In this document: positions 26,875 to 35,270 of the stretch, in pieces
Position numbering within the stretch: the first letter of the stretch is position 1
How the letters are laid out: each line of letters begins with the position of its first letter
NCBI GenBank assembly: GCA_942492625.1
Contig: CALOFM010000005.1
Coordinates: forward strand, 310,001 to 374,000
DNA from: Thiosymbion sp942492625
GTDB lineage: Bacteria > Pseudomonadota > Gammaproteobacteria > Chromatiales > Chromatiaceae
Length of the DNA stretch: 64,000 bases
Direction: 5' to 3'
Notes under the pieces: model-generated
What the model was told of the DNA's origin: nothing
Seen by the model: the letters and a program-made list of their open reading frames with translations, nothing else
Databases searched by the model: none
Program-made: the position numbers and the translations under genes

Positions 26875-27555
26875 ATGCATGTTCTTTTGATCGAAGATGA
26901 CGAAGCCGCCGCTGCTTACCTTGCGAAGGGGCTTACCGAAACCGGCCATGTAGTGAATCGGGCCGCCGACGGCGAGGACGGGCTGCACCTGGCCCTGACG
27001 GGCCAGTACGATGTCCTGATCGTCGACCGCATGTTGCCGATACGCGACGGGCTGGCAGTGGTGCGGATGCTGCGCGCCGACGGACGGGATACGCCAGTAC
27101 TGGTCCTGAGTGCCCTCGGGGAGGTGGACGACCGCGTACAGGGGCTGCGCGCCGGCGGCGACGACTACCTGGTCAAGCCGTACGCCTTCACCGAGCTCCT
27201 CGCTCGCCTCGATGCCTTGGTACGGCGCCACCGCCCAGCGGCAGAGGCACCGCAGAGCCTGCAGGTGGCGGACCTGGAGCTGGATCTTCTCTCCCACCGG
27301 GTGAGCCGGGCCGGGAAACCCGTCCGGCTGCAACCCCGGGAGCTGCGGCTGCTCGAGTATCTCATGCGCCACGCCGGTCAGGTGGTGACCCGTACCATGC
27401 TGCTGGAGGGGGTCTGGGACCTGCATTTCGATCCCCAGACCAATGTGATCGACACCCAGATCAGCCGTCTGCGCGCCAAGATCGACCGGGACTTCGATCG
27501 CCCGTTGCTGCATACGTTGCGCGGCGTCGGCTACAAGCTCGATGAATCCCCGTAG
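26875..27555 (+). CDS. OmpR-family response regulator
   Basis: Receiver domain (residues 1-115) with acidic pocket E7-D8-D9, phospho-acceptor Asp51 in LIVDRMLPIRDG and Lys in DDYLVKPYAF. The C-terminal winged-helix DNA-binding domain (about 128-224) has LQPRELRLLEYLMRHAGQVV and VIDTQISRLRAKID. It overlaps the downstream kinase gene by 14 bp. It belongs to the CopR/QseB-like branch by general look, and with the PepSY and RND genes next to it probably controls this island, although no binding repeats were verified. Confidence 0.92.
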   Translation: MHVLLIEDDEAAAAYLAKGLTETGHVVNRAADGEDGLHLALTGQYDVLIVDRMLPIRDGLAVVRMLRADGRDTPVLVLSALGEVDDRVQGLRAGGDDYLVKPYAFTELLARLDALVRRHRPAAEAPQSLQVADLELDLLSHRVSRAGKPVRLQPRELRLLEYLMRHAGQVVTRTMLLEGVWDLHFDPQTNVIDTQISRLRAKIDRDFDRPLLHTLRGVGYKLDESP

Positions 27556-28933
27556 GCTGTTGCGCACCTCGGCGGTGCGCCTGGCGCTGCGCTACGCGCT
27601 CTTCTACGCGGCGCTGATCGCACTGGCCCTGGGACTGCTGTATTGGAGCACCAGCCGCTTCGTGGACAACCAGCTCGCCGCCGGTCTGCGCAGCACGGCG
27701 GACAGCCTGGAACGCGCCTACGACAACCTGGACCCCGGCGAATTCCGCGCCCTGGTGAAAGCGGAGCTGCGCGCCAGCAGACCGAGCCAGCTACATGTGC
27801 TGCTCGCCGACGCGAACGGGCTTCGCCTGGCCGGCGATCTAAAAGGCTGGCCGCCCGGTCTGTCCACCGACAACCAGGTCCACAATTTGCAGATCGAGGA
27901 CGAGCTGATTGAGGGCCGCTCGGAAGACGAGGACGCCTACTGGCCGGCGCTGGCTCGACGGCTGCCCAACGGGCGTCGCCTGCTGGTGGCGCACGGTCTG
28001 GACCAGGCAGAGGCGCTGCTGGATTTCACCCAGGGCACGATGGTTGCCATACTGGCTGTCTCGATTGCGCTGGCGCTCGGCCTCGCGCTGCTGCAGGGGC
28101 GCGCGCTGCTCCTTCGCATCGACGCCCTGATCGACTCAGCCCGCCGCATAGGCGCCGGGCGTTTGAACCGCCGCATCCCCTTGAGCGGCAAGGGCGACGA
28201 GCTAGACGAGCTGGCCGAACAGCTCAACGCCATGCTCGACCGCATCGCGGCGTTGATGGAAGGGATGCGCCAGGTCACCGACAATGTGGCGCACGACCTG
28301 CGCCGCCCCCTGTCGCGGGTGCGCAACCTGTTGGACGTAACCTCGATCAAGGCCCGCGACACGCTCGAGTATCGCGAGGCGATCTCGCGCGCCATCGCCG
28401 ATCTCGACGATATCATTCGCACTTTCAATGCCCTGATCGAGATCGCACAGGCGGAGGCCGGCAGCTTCCGCGGCGAATGGGGACCGGTGGATCTGAGTGT
28501 CCTCGCCACGGAATTGGGAGAGCTTTACGGAGACCTGGCGGAGGAACAAGGTAGAACCCTGGAGCTGATCGTCGGCCAAGGCATAAGCGTCACAGGCAAC
28601 CGCCACCTGCTGGCCCAGGCGATGGGCAATCTCCTAGACAATGCGTTCAAGTTCACACCGCCAGGCACACCGATATATTTGGAGGTCTCGGACGAGGGCG
28701 CGCGCGTTCGCGTGGCGCTCAGCGACCGTGGCCCCGGGATCCCCGCCGAGGAACGCGGGAATGTCCTGAATCGCTTCGTGCGCCTGGATACGGCTCGCAG
28801 CACTCCCGGCAGCGGGCTGGGGCTGAGTCTGGTCGCCGCTATCGCTCGACTGCACGGCGCCAGTTTGGCGCTGGGGGATGCCGAGCCTGGCCTGATCGTC
28901 AGGCTGGATCTTCCCGGAGCGTGCGGGGCCTGA
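27542..28933 (+). CDS. Sensor histidine kinase
   Basis: Inner-membrane kinase of 463 residues. TM1 is at about 12-34, a periplasmic sensor of about 130 residues (35-165) is rich in acidic residues, and TM2 is at 166-186. A HAMP linker follows (190-240), then HisKA with His251 in DNVAHDLRRPLSRVRNLL, and a HATPase domain with N box MGNLLDNAFKFTPPG, G1 SDRGPGIP and G2 GSGLGLSLVAAI. It pairs with the overlapping response regulator. The periplasmic domain may respond to envelope stress or metal; the signal is not visible. Confidence 0.92.
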   Translation: MNPRRLLRTSAVRLALRYALFYAALIALALGLLYWSTSRFVDNQLAAGLRSTADSLERAYDNLDPGEFRALVKAELRASRPSQLHVLLADANGLRLAGDLKGWPPGLSTDNQVHNLQIEDELIEGRSEDEDAYWPALARRLPNGRRLLVAHGLDQAEALLDFTQGTMVAILAVSIALALGLALLQGRALLLRIDALIDSARRIGAGRLNRRIPLSGKGDELDELAEQLNAMLDRIAALMEGMRQVTDNVAHDLRRPLSRVRNLLDVTSIKARDTLEYREAISRAIADLDDIIRTFNALIEIAQAEAGSFRGEWGPVDLSVLATELGELYGDLAEEQGRTLELIVGQGISVTGNRHLLAQAMGNLLDNAFKFTPPGTPIYLEVSDEGARVRVALSDRGPGIPAEERGNVLNRFVRLDTARSTPGSGLGLSLVAAIARLHGASLALGDAEPGLIVRLDLPGACGA

Positions 28934-29056
28934 GCAGCACCAAGGGGTCAAGAGCATGAAGCAAGCATGAAGGGGGCTTTCGTTGCGACAAATCAATCAA
29001 GCGGTCCTGTTGCCCGCCAAGTAGGGGGCATTCCGAGCACCCGACCTACCCGACCC

Positions 29057-29614
29057 TCAATCCTCCTTCCAACCCTTATCCACCGCTTTGCGCGTCCAGA
29101 TCCACACGTATTGGGTCCCACTGACGATCACGGTCGCTAGGCAAGCCCAGATCAGTGTCTGAATGACCCAGTCCGGCAACTGCATGGGGCCGGCATCGGT
29201 GATGACCAACACGATCAGCAGGATCTGGAGTACGGTGTTGAGCTTGCTCACCAGGATCGGGGCCGCCTCCACTTCCTCGATCCGATAGTTGTAGAGCACC
29301 GCCCCTCCAACTATGAGCAGGTCCCGGAACACGACGGCCGCCACCAGCCAGACAGGGATGAGGGACAAGGCGCCGAGCACGAGAAAACAGGCCACCAGCA
29401 GGACCTTGTCGGCGAGTGGATCGAGAATTCCGCCGAGATTACTCTGCCAACCGTAATGCTTGGCCAGGAAGCCGTCGAGCCCGTCGGAAAGCCCCGCCAC
29501 GACGAACAACAGCAACGCCCAGCCGTACTGGTGCTCCAGCAGCAGATACAGGATCGGAATCACCGCCAGCAGACGAAGGAAGCTGATGATGTTGGGTAGG
29601 TCCCGGAGCCTCAA
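29057..29614 (-). CDS. CDP-alcohol phosphatidyltransferase (PgsA-like), TTG start
   Basis: Integral membrane enzyme of phospholipid synthesis, 185 residues. The CDP-OH-P motif D-G-x2-D-G/A-x8-G-x3-D-x3-D is visible in GLSDGLDGFLAKHYGWQSNL and GGILDPLADKVLL. Homologues begin close to RLRDLPNIISFLR, and a TTG at 29614 sits 9 bp after GGGAGGTG, so I choose it over the long upstream frame, which has no membrane or domain content. It diverges from purM, an order also seen in other gammaproteobacteria. Whether it makes phosphatidylglycerophosphate or another product is uncertain. Confidence 0.82.
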   Translation of the reverse strand: MRLRDLPNIISFLRLLAVIPILYLLLEHQYGWALLLFVVAGLSDGLDGFLAKHYGWQSNLGGILDPLADKVLLVACFLVLGALSLIPVWLVAAVVFRDLLIVGGAVLYNYRIEEVEAAPILVSKLNTVLQILLIVLVITDAGPMQLPDWVIQTLIWACLATVIVSGTQYVWIWTRKAVDKGWKED

Positions 29615-29810
29615 GGTAGCGAACACCTCCCACTTGGGCCAAAAGAAACGGGTCGAGATAGAAGGGCCTCCGCCGACAGACCCGTCACGTCGAATTCTAG
29701 CCCTCGCTTGGATCGGTTGTCCAAGTAACGAAGCGCGCCCGGGAGGCTGTCCGTAGAGACTCATCCCTGCCTGTACTAGAATGGCGCGAACCCGATTCGC
29801 GGAGCCAGAC

Positions 29811-30881
29811 GTGCCACAGGATCCCCTCGAAAAAGACACACCTTCCCTCAGCTATCGCGACGCGGGGGTCGACATCGACGTCGGAAATGCGCTGGTAGAG
29901 CGTATCAAGCCGCTTGCCGAGGCCACCTTCCGTCCCGGCGTCGTCACGGGCCTCGGCGGGTTCGGCGCCCTGTTCGAGCTGCCGCTGGACCGCTTCCGCC
30001 GGCCGGTGCTGGTGTCCGGGACCGACGGCGTAGGCACCAAGCTCAGGCTGGCCTTGGAGCTCGGCCGCCACGACACGGTTGGTATCGACCTGGTCGCGAT
30101 GTGTGCCAACGACATCCTGGTCGCCGGTGCCGAGCCCCTGTTCTTCCTCGATTACTATGCCACCGGTCGCCTGGACCTGGAGGTCGCCACCTCGGTAGTG
30201 GCCGGCATTGCCATGGGCTGCGAGCTGGCCGGCTGCGCCCTGTCCGGCGGCGAGACCGCGGAGATGCCCGGCATGTACGCCGAAGGCGATTACGACCTGG
30301 CAGGGTTCTGCGTCGGCATCGCCGAGAAGGATGAGCTCTTGACCCCCGAGCGGGTGCAGCCGGGCGACGCCCTGATCGGCCTGGCCTCATCCGGCCCCCA
30401 CTCCAACGGCTATTCCCTGATCCGCAAGGTCCTGGAAGTTTCGGGGGCGGATCTGGAGGAGTACCTGGACGATTCCACCCTGGGCGAGCGCCTGCTCGCC
30501 CCGACCCGGATCTACGTCAAGCCCATGCTCGCCCTGCTGCGGGAGCTGCCGGTCCATGCCATGGCCCACATCACGGGAGGTGGACTACCGGAGAACCTTC
30601 CCCGCGCCCTCCCCGACGACACGGCCGCAGTCATAGATCTCGACTCCTGGAAGCGCCCGGCGGTGTTCGACTGGCTCCAGAGCAAGGGCGGCATTGCGGA
30701 TGCGGAGATGCTGCGCACCTTCAACTGCGGGGTCGGCATGGTCGTCTGCGTCCGTGGCGCCGACGCACAGAGGGCCTGCGACCTGTTGGCCCGCTCCGGG
30801 GAGCACGCTTGGCCCATCGGCCGCATTGGGGCATCGGAGGGTCCGCCGAAGGTGGTCTTTACCGGGGGAGCGGGCCGGTGA
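29811..30881 (+). CDS. purM: Phosphoribosylformylglycinamidine cyclo-ligase (AIR synthetase)
   Basis: Fifth step of purine synthesis, closing the imidazole ring of AIR using ATP. The family motifs are LSYRDAGVDIDVGNALVERI, GTDGVGTKLRLA, GIDLVAMCANDILV, GCALSGGETAEMPGMY and HITGGGLPENLPR. A GTG at 29811 with GGAG 6 bp upstream fits better than the ATG at 29781, which has no ribosome-binding site; the protein is then 356 residues, typical length. It overlaps purN (GTGA). Confidence 0.93.
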   Translation: MPQDPLEKDTPSLSYRDAGVDIDVGNALVERIKPLAEATFRPGVVTGLGGFGALFELPLDRFRRPVLVSGTDGVGTKLRLALELGRHDTVGIDLVAMCANDILVAGAEPLFFLDYYATGRLDLEVATSVVAGIAMGCELAGCALSGGETAEMPGMYAEGDYDLAGFCVGIAEKDELLTPERVQPGDALIGLASSGPHSNGYSLIRKVLEVSGADLEEYLDDSTLGERLLAPTRIYVKPMLALLRELPVHAMAHITGGGLPENLPRALPDDTAAVIDLDSWKRPAVFDWLQSKGGIADAEMLRTFNCGVGMVVCVRGADAQRACDLLARSGEHAWPIGRIGASEGPPKVVFTGGAGR

Positions 30882-31552
30882 CGCTTCCCGAGCTTCTGCC
30901 GGTGGTCGTTCTCATCTCCGGCAGCGGCAGCAACCTGCAGGCCCTCATCGACGGTGCGCGGGGGGATCAGCCCACCCGTGTCCGTGCAGTGGTCAGCAAC
31001 GAGCCGGACGCCTTCGGGCTGGAACGAGCCCGTCGCGCCGGCATAGAGAGCCGGGTGCTGAGCCATCGGGATTTTCCGAGCCGGGAGGCCTACGACGAGG
31101 CCCTGGGCAAGCTGATCGAGGGGATGGATCCGGGACTGGTCGCCCTGGCAGGCTTCATGCGCATCCTCACCCCCGCATTCGTCGCCCGGTTTCGCGGCCG
31201 TCTGCTGAACATTCACCCGTCCCTGCTCCCCAAGTTTCGGGGTCTGCACACCCACCAGCGCGCGTTGGACGCCGGCGAGAGCATCCACGGGGCTAGCGTA
31301 CACTTCGTTACGGAAGAGCTGGACGGCGGTCCGGTGGTACTACAGGCCCGAGTGCCCGTCGAGCCGGGAGACGACGCGAACGGCCTTGCTGCCAGGGTGC
31401 TGAAGGAGGAGCACCGGATCTACCCTCAGGTGGTGCGTTGGTTCGCGCAGGACCGGCTGGAACTGGATGCGGAAGGCAGACCTCGGCTCGACGGACGGAC
31501 CCTCCACCGGCCCTTACTGCTCGATGAGCTGACGCCCGAGCAGATCAGCTGA
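30878..31552 (+). CDS. purN: Phosphoribosylglycinamide formyltransferase
   Basis: Transfers formyl from 10-formyltetrahydrofolate to GAR, the third step of purine synthesis. The start is a GTG at 30878 overlapping the purM stop. Motifs are VVLISGSGSNLQALID (phosphate loop), ALAGFMRIL, the catalytic block LLNIHPSLLPKFRGLHTHQR with Asn and His, and HFVTEELDGGPVVLQ. The length of 224 residues is normal. It is translationally coupled with purM and convergent with the DUF6489 gene 9 bp away. Confidence 0.95.
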   Translation: MTLPELLPVVVLISGSGSNLQALIDGARGDQPTRVRAVVSNEPDAFGLERARRAGIESRVLSHRDFPSREAYDEALGKLIEGMDPGLVALAGFMRILTPAFVARFRGRLLNIHPSLLPKFRGLHTHQRALDAGESIHGASVHFVTEELDGGPVVLQARVPVEPGDDANGLAARVLKEEHRIYPQVVRWFAQDRLELDAEGRPRLDGRTLHRPLLLDELTPEQIS

Positions 31553-31561
31553 CCGGAAACC

Positions 31562-31822
31562 TCACTTCTTGATGGCGGTCAGGTCTTTCTCTCTCTCGCC
31601 TTTGCCCGCAGCGGATATCAGCTTCTGAAAGATATCCCAGGAGGCAAAAGTACCTGTGAGATAGGGCTGTAGGAGCTTCATCGGATCGTAGCCGTCGACC
31701 CCGTCCATCACGCGCTTGCGCAGATCTTCCATCATCTCGCGCTGAAAGGGCTCTACGTCGGGCAGACCCAAGAGCTTGCGCAGCTCCTGTGCGCTCATGT
31801 CGATGTCGATCTTGAACTTCAT
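31562..31822 (-). CDS. DUF6489-like small protein
   Basis: An 86-residue soluble protein starting MKFKIDIDMSAQELRKLLGL, with PFQREMMEDLRKRVMDGVDGYDP and YLTGTFASWDIFQKL. This is the pattern of a short family found in marine and sulfur-oxidising proteobacteria with no assigned function (DUF6489). It converges on purN. The downstream end is a Lys-rich tail. Confidence 0.7.
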   Translation of the reverse strand: MKFKIDIDMSAQELRKLLGLPDVEPFQREMMEDLRKRVMDGVDGYDPMKLLQPYLTGTFASWDIFQKLISAAGKGEREKDLTAIKK

Positions 31823-31896
31823 TCGGAAGACTCCGCGTTGGCATCAGTTCCCGAAACTGTGAACCAAGCCGCGCCGGGACGCAAGGCTTCGATCCA

Positions 31897-32361
31897 TCAA
31901 TGCCGGCTCGACCGAGGAGGCAGCTGCTCCGAAGGTGCCGGCTCTTCCACGACCAGGCCCTTGCGCACGCGCCGACCAAGGAGCAGACAGGCGCGGTCGA
32001 ACGCCCTCTCCGCCTCTCTCGCATGCCACTCCCACTCCATGGGCGAGGACGTGACCGGAACCTGCCAATGGCCCGTGATCAAGACATTGCCGATCCGGAT
32101 CTCCAGGGTCCAGTCGTGCCAGACCACTTCAGGGTCCTCGTCCTCGTAGAACTCCTGCTCGGCGAGACGAACATAGTTGCCCGCCACCTCGTCCATGGAT
32201 ACCACACCGGACACCACCAGCTTTTCATCGATACAGGTTTCCCAGCCGGTGTGAACGGCCGAGGCAGTCGCCATCAGCGAATGAATGAGCAGGGCAGGTG
32301 TCAGTTTGAGCTGAAGAGGGCTGTCCCAATCCGGTTCCGTGGTGTCTTGTTCTTGGATCAT
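31897..32361 (-). CDS. Conserved hypothetical acidic protein
   Basis: A 154-residue soluble acidic protein without a signal peptide. Tryptophan and glutamate are unusually frequent in the central part (VVWHDWTLEIRIGN, SSPMEWEWHAREAERAF). The final 20 residues are basic and Pro-rich. It lies on the minus strand before the DUF6489 gene and diverges from the phosphoesterase gene. I do not recognise the family. Confidence 0.55.
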   Translation of the reverse strand: MIQEQDTTEPDWDSPLQLKLTPALLIHSLMATASAVHTGWETCIDEKLVVSGVVSMDEVAGNYVRLAEQEFYEDEDPEVVWHDWTLEIRIGNVLITGHWQVPVTSSPMEWEWHAREAERAFDRACLLLGRRVRKGLVVEEPAPSEQLPPRSSRH

Positions 32362-32477
32362 TTGGAGGTTCGTCGGCGTAGGTCAGGGGAGCGATACCGG
32401 GACATGCCGACCGGCCTTCGGCCACTGCACCCCGAGGATGGATTATGATGAACCAACAGGGCTTCGAGGTACAGCAC

Positions 32478-33314
32478 ATGAAGGTCGCCGTATTCTCCGA
32501 TATCCAGGGCAATCTCCCGGCCATGGAGGTGGTCGTCGAGCACATTCTGGACTGGGACCCGGACTTGGTAGTAATGGCCGGGGACCTGATCAACCGCGGC
32601 CCAAGCAGCCGCCCTTGTCTCGATCTGTTCGATGGCTTGCGCCGCGAGCGGGGTTGGCTGCCGGTGAAGGGGAACCACGAGGCATGGGTGCTGCGATGCG
32701 GCGTCGAGCGGCCCCTCGACGCCGTCGATGGAGACATGCGCCGGTTCGCGGACCTCGCTTACCGCCAGATCGCCGAGATCGAAGAGTCCCTGCTCGGCTG
32801 GCCCGATCACCTGAGCTTCCACGCCGGCCCCGGGGACAGCTGGGTCCATGTCACCCACGGCTCCATGGCCGGCAACCGGGACGGTATCTCCGCCAGCGTT
32901 CAGGATCAGGACTTGCAGGGACGCCTGCCGCAGGACGTCGCCCTCTTCATCTGCGCCCACACCCACAAGCCCCTGGAGCGCCGACTGGGCGACATACAGA
33001 TCATCAACGTCGGGTCGGTGGGCTCTCCCTTCGACGGCGACGTGCGGGCTTGCTACGCCCGGCTGGAGCTTCGCGACGGCCGCTGGCACACCCGTATCCT
33101 GCGCCTGCCGTACGACCGCGCGCGCACCGCGCGGGACTTCCGCGATTCCGGGTTTCTCGACCAAGGCGGCCCCCTGGCCCGGATCATCTTTGAGGAGTGG
33201 CGCAGCGCCCGGCTGCTCATGCCCTCCTGGCACCGGCGTTACCGGCAGGCGGTGCGCAGCGGAGAGATCTCGTTGGAGCGCGCGGTTATAGAGTTTCTTC
33301 GGTCTCTGGATTGA
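32478..33314 (+). CDS. Calcineurin-like metallophosphoesterase (YfcE/DUF2436-like group)
   Basis: The start is placed at the ATG at 32478 because the phosphoesterase fold begins at once (MKVAVFSDIQGNLPAMEVVV); a further-upstream ATG at 32445 is possible. The dimetal site is visible as FSDIQGN, VVMAGDLINRGP, VKGNHEAWV, VTHGS and CAHTHKPLERR. Length 278 residues. Such enzymes hydrolyse phosphomono- or diesters; the substrate is unknown. Transcription is plus-strand, apparently alone. Confidence 0.8.
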   Translation: MKVAVFSDIQGNLPAMEVVVEHILDWDPDLVVMAGDLINRGPSSRPCLDLFDGLRRERGWLPVKGNHEAWVLRCGVERPLDAVDGDMRRFADLAYRQIAEIEESLLGWPDHLSFHAGPGDSWVHVTHGSMAGNRDGISASVQDQDLQGRLPQDVALFICAHTHKPLERRLGDIQIINVGSVGSPFDGDVRACYARLELRDGRWHTRILRLPYDRARTARDFRDSGFLDQGGPLARIIFEEWRSARLLMPSWHRRYRQAVRSGEISLERAVIEFLRSLD

Positions 33315-33427
33315 AAAATAACGACGTATGTTACGAAACAGACGCGTATGCCAAGGCGGGGCCACCCCGAAGTATCGTCTTCGCCGAGACAGCCCCTGGC
33401 ACCCGAACCTGTTGTTTCACGAGACGT

Positions 33428-33667
33428 TCAACTGCAGGGGGAGGCGCTGGCGCACAGGCTCTCGAGAGCACGCACACGCCCACTCAGACGACAGAGCAGG
33501 CAGGGCACCTTGCGGTTGATGGCATAGACCAGCAAAGCCGCCGCAATCAAGGCAGAAAACACCATGCCGATCCAGGCATAGTCGGTCACGCCCTCCAGAC
33601 CGTAGGTCCCGTAGGCGAAAATCCCGAACAGCAGGGCAGAGCCAAAACCAACGATAATGGGAAACAT
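33428..33667 (-). CDS. Small two-helix membrane protein with cysteines
   Basis: A 79-residue protein with helices at about 3-21 and 32-50 (MFPIIVGFGSALLFGIFAYG and WIGMVFSALIAAALLVYAI), followed by a cytoplasmic tail with CLLC and two further cysteines. GAGG precedes the ATG by 9 bp. The promoter upstream is unusually clear and contains an operator in its spacer. I do not recognise the family; a CXXC tail in a small membrane protein suggests metal or redox responsiveness, which is inference. Confidence 0.6.
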   Translation of the reverse strand: MFPIIVGFGSALLFGIFAYGTYGLEGVTDYAWIGMVFSALIAAALLVYAINRKVPCLLCRLSGRVRALESLCASASPCS

Positions 33668-33700
33668 GATTCGTTTCCTCCGAAGCGATACATGGATGTT

Positions 33701-33728
33701 AGTATATTAGCGTTTTCTAATTATGCAA
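33701..33728 (-). promoter_or_regulatory. Promoter with internal operator for the 79-residue membrane protein
   Basis: On the minus strand TTGCAT (33728-33723), a 16-bp spacer and TATACT (33706-33701) form a sigma-70 promoter. The spacer is almost filled by the inverted repeat ATTAG-N6-CTAAT (33706-33721). A repressor bound there would block RNA polymerase. The half-site resembles ArsR/SmtB-type operators, but the regulator is not known. Confidence 0.6.
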
Positions 33729-33842
33729 CCTTTTTTCCAGCCGGGAGACAGCGGCCCATGCAAGCGGGACTTGTTCTGGCGTCGCAAGAAACGCGATATG
33801 CCGCCGGCAGGGAAGCCAGCGTCGAGCCTACAGCGACCTGTT

Positions 33843-33866
33843 CATGTCCTCCCAGGGGAGGACATG
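33843..33866. repeat. Perfect 11-bp inverted repeat
   Basis: CATGTCCTCCC and GGGAGGACATG are separated by two bases. It lies in the 411-bp gap between the small membrane protein's promoter and cfa, in the cfa leader region. It is not followed by a T tract. It could be a protein-binding site or an mRNA hairpin. I see no further gene in this gap. Confidence 0.55.
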
Positions 33867-34078
33867 TCGCCTATCCATTGTTCGCCTTGTAGAGCCGATC
33901 GGCGCGACGAGCGCTCGCAGATGCCGCTCGCGCCGCATTCACGACTGCGGGTTGTCGGAGAAGCGGCGGATGCACGCTGCTTACCCCCCTGTTTTCCCCT
34001 TTGCCTCCAACGCCTCAGCAAGTAGGATTAACCTACAACTTGCGCTGCATTTCCCTACCGCAAACCGGGAGCGTTCGG

Positions 34079-35254
34079 ATGGCTAGGGCAAACGATACAG
34101 CAATGGGGACCGATCAGGGTCCAGCCCGAGAAGATCAGGAGGCTCCACGCGCCCTGGTTCGGCTGCTGAAATCGGCTGGCGTGCGCTTCAACGGCGGCCG
34201 CCCCTGGGATATCAAGGTCCGCGATCCCGAGCTTTACGACCGGGTGCTGCGCCAGGGCTCGCTCGGATTCGGTGAGGCTTACATGGACGGGGCCTGGGAC
34301 AGCGACCGCTTGGACGAGACCTTCCACAAGCTGCTTGACGCCCGTCTCGACACCAAGATCCGTGGGGTCGCAAAGCTTCAGTTCCTGGGGCTGCTCCTGC
34401 GCAGCCTGGTCTTCAACCGCCAATCGCGAAAACGCGCCTTCCAGATCGGTGAGCGCCACTACGACATCGGCAACGACGTCTACTCGGCCATGCTCGATCC
34501 GACCATGAGCTACAGCTGCGGCTACTGGAAGGACGCGACGAACCTGGAGCAGGCCCAGATCGCCAAGCTCTGTCTCATCTGCGAAAAGCTGCAGCTCGAG
34601 CCGGGAGAGCGGCTGCTGGACATCGGCTGTGGCTGGGGGGGACTGGCCAAGCTCGCGGCCGAGAGCTACGGCGTAGAGGTCACAGGAATCACCGTCTCCA
34701 AGGAGCAGCAGCGCCTCGCCCGCGAGCGCTGTGCAGACCTGCCTGTTAACATAGAGTTGATGGACTACCGCGACCTTGAGGGCGATTTCGACAAGGTCGT
34801 CTCCGTGGGCATGTTCGAGCACGTGGGCCCGAAGAACTACCCGGCCTACTTCGCGGCGGTGAATCGGGTGATGGCGGCCCACGGGCTGTTTCTGCTCCAC
34901 ACCATCGGCCACTACGACCAGATGCACACCACGGACGCCTGGTTCGACAAATACATCTTTCCCAACGGCCATATCCCATCGGCGCGCCAGCTCAGCAAGG
35001 CGATTGAGAAGGACTTGATCATGGAAGACTGGCACAACTTCGGCCAGGACTACGACACAACGGTCATGGCCTGGTGGGAGCGATTCGACAAGGCCTGGCC
35101 TGAGCTGGCCGACAAGTACGGAGAGCGCTTCTATCGCATGTTCAAGTATTACCTGCACGCCTGCGCAGGTTACTTTCGCTCCCGCCATGGGCAGCTCTGG
35201 CAGCTGGTGCTGAGCAAACGAGGGCGCAGCGAGATCTACCGCTCCGTACGTTGA
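34079..35254 (+). CDS. cfa: Cyclopropane-fatty-acyl-phospholipid synthase
   Basis: Methylates unsaturated acyl chains of membrane phospholipids using SAM, usually on entry to stationary phase or under stress. The start at 34079 has GGGAG 8 bp upstream. An N-terminal lipid-binding part (IKVRDPELYDRVLRQGSLGFGEAYMDG) precedes the SAM site LLDIGCGWGGLAKLAAESYG. The active-site region is YSCGYW, VSVGMFEHVG and HTIG. Length 391 residues fits Cfa. The nucleoside transporter follows 16 bp downstream. Confidence 0.93.
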   Translation: MARANDTAMGTDQGPAREDQEAPRALVRLLKSAGVRFNGGRPWDIKVRDPELYDRVLRQGSLGFGEAYMDGAWDSDRLDETFHKLLDARLDTKIRGVAKLQFLGLLLRSLVFNRQSRKRAFQIGERHYDIGNDVYSAMLDPTMSYSCGYWKDATNLEQAQIAKLCLICEKLQLEPGERLLDIGCGWGGLAKLAAESYGVEVTGITVSKEQQRLARERCADLPVNIELMDYRDLEGDFDKVVSVGMFEHVGPKNYPAYFAAVNRVMAAHGLFLLHTIGHYDQMHTTDAWFDKYIFPNGHIPSARQLSKAIEKDLIMEDWHNFGQDYDTTVMAWWERFDKAWPELADKYGERFYRMFKYYLHACAGYFRSRHGQLWQLVLSKRGRSEIYRSVR

Positions 35255-35270
35255 GACAATCGACCATTAC

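Noticed and set aside
29057..29839. Using the first ATG of the phosphatidyltransferase frame as the start
   Set aside because: The added 75 residues have no membrane or domain character and overlap the divergent purM promoter; the TTG at 29614 has a good ribosome-binding site and matches family starts.
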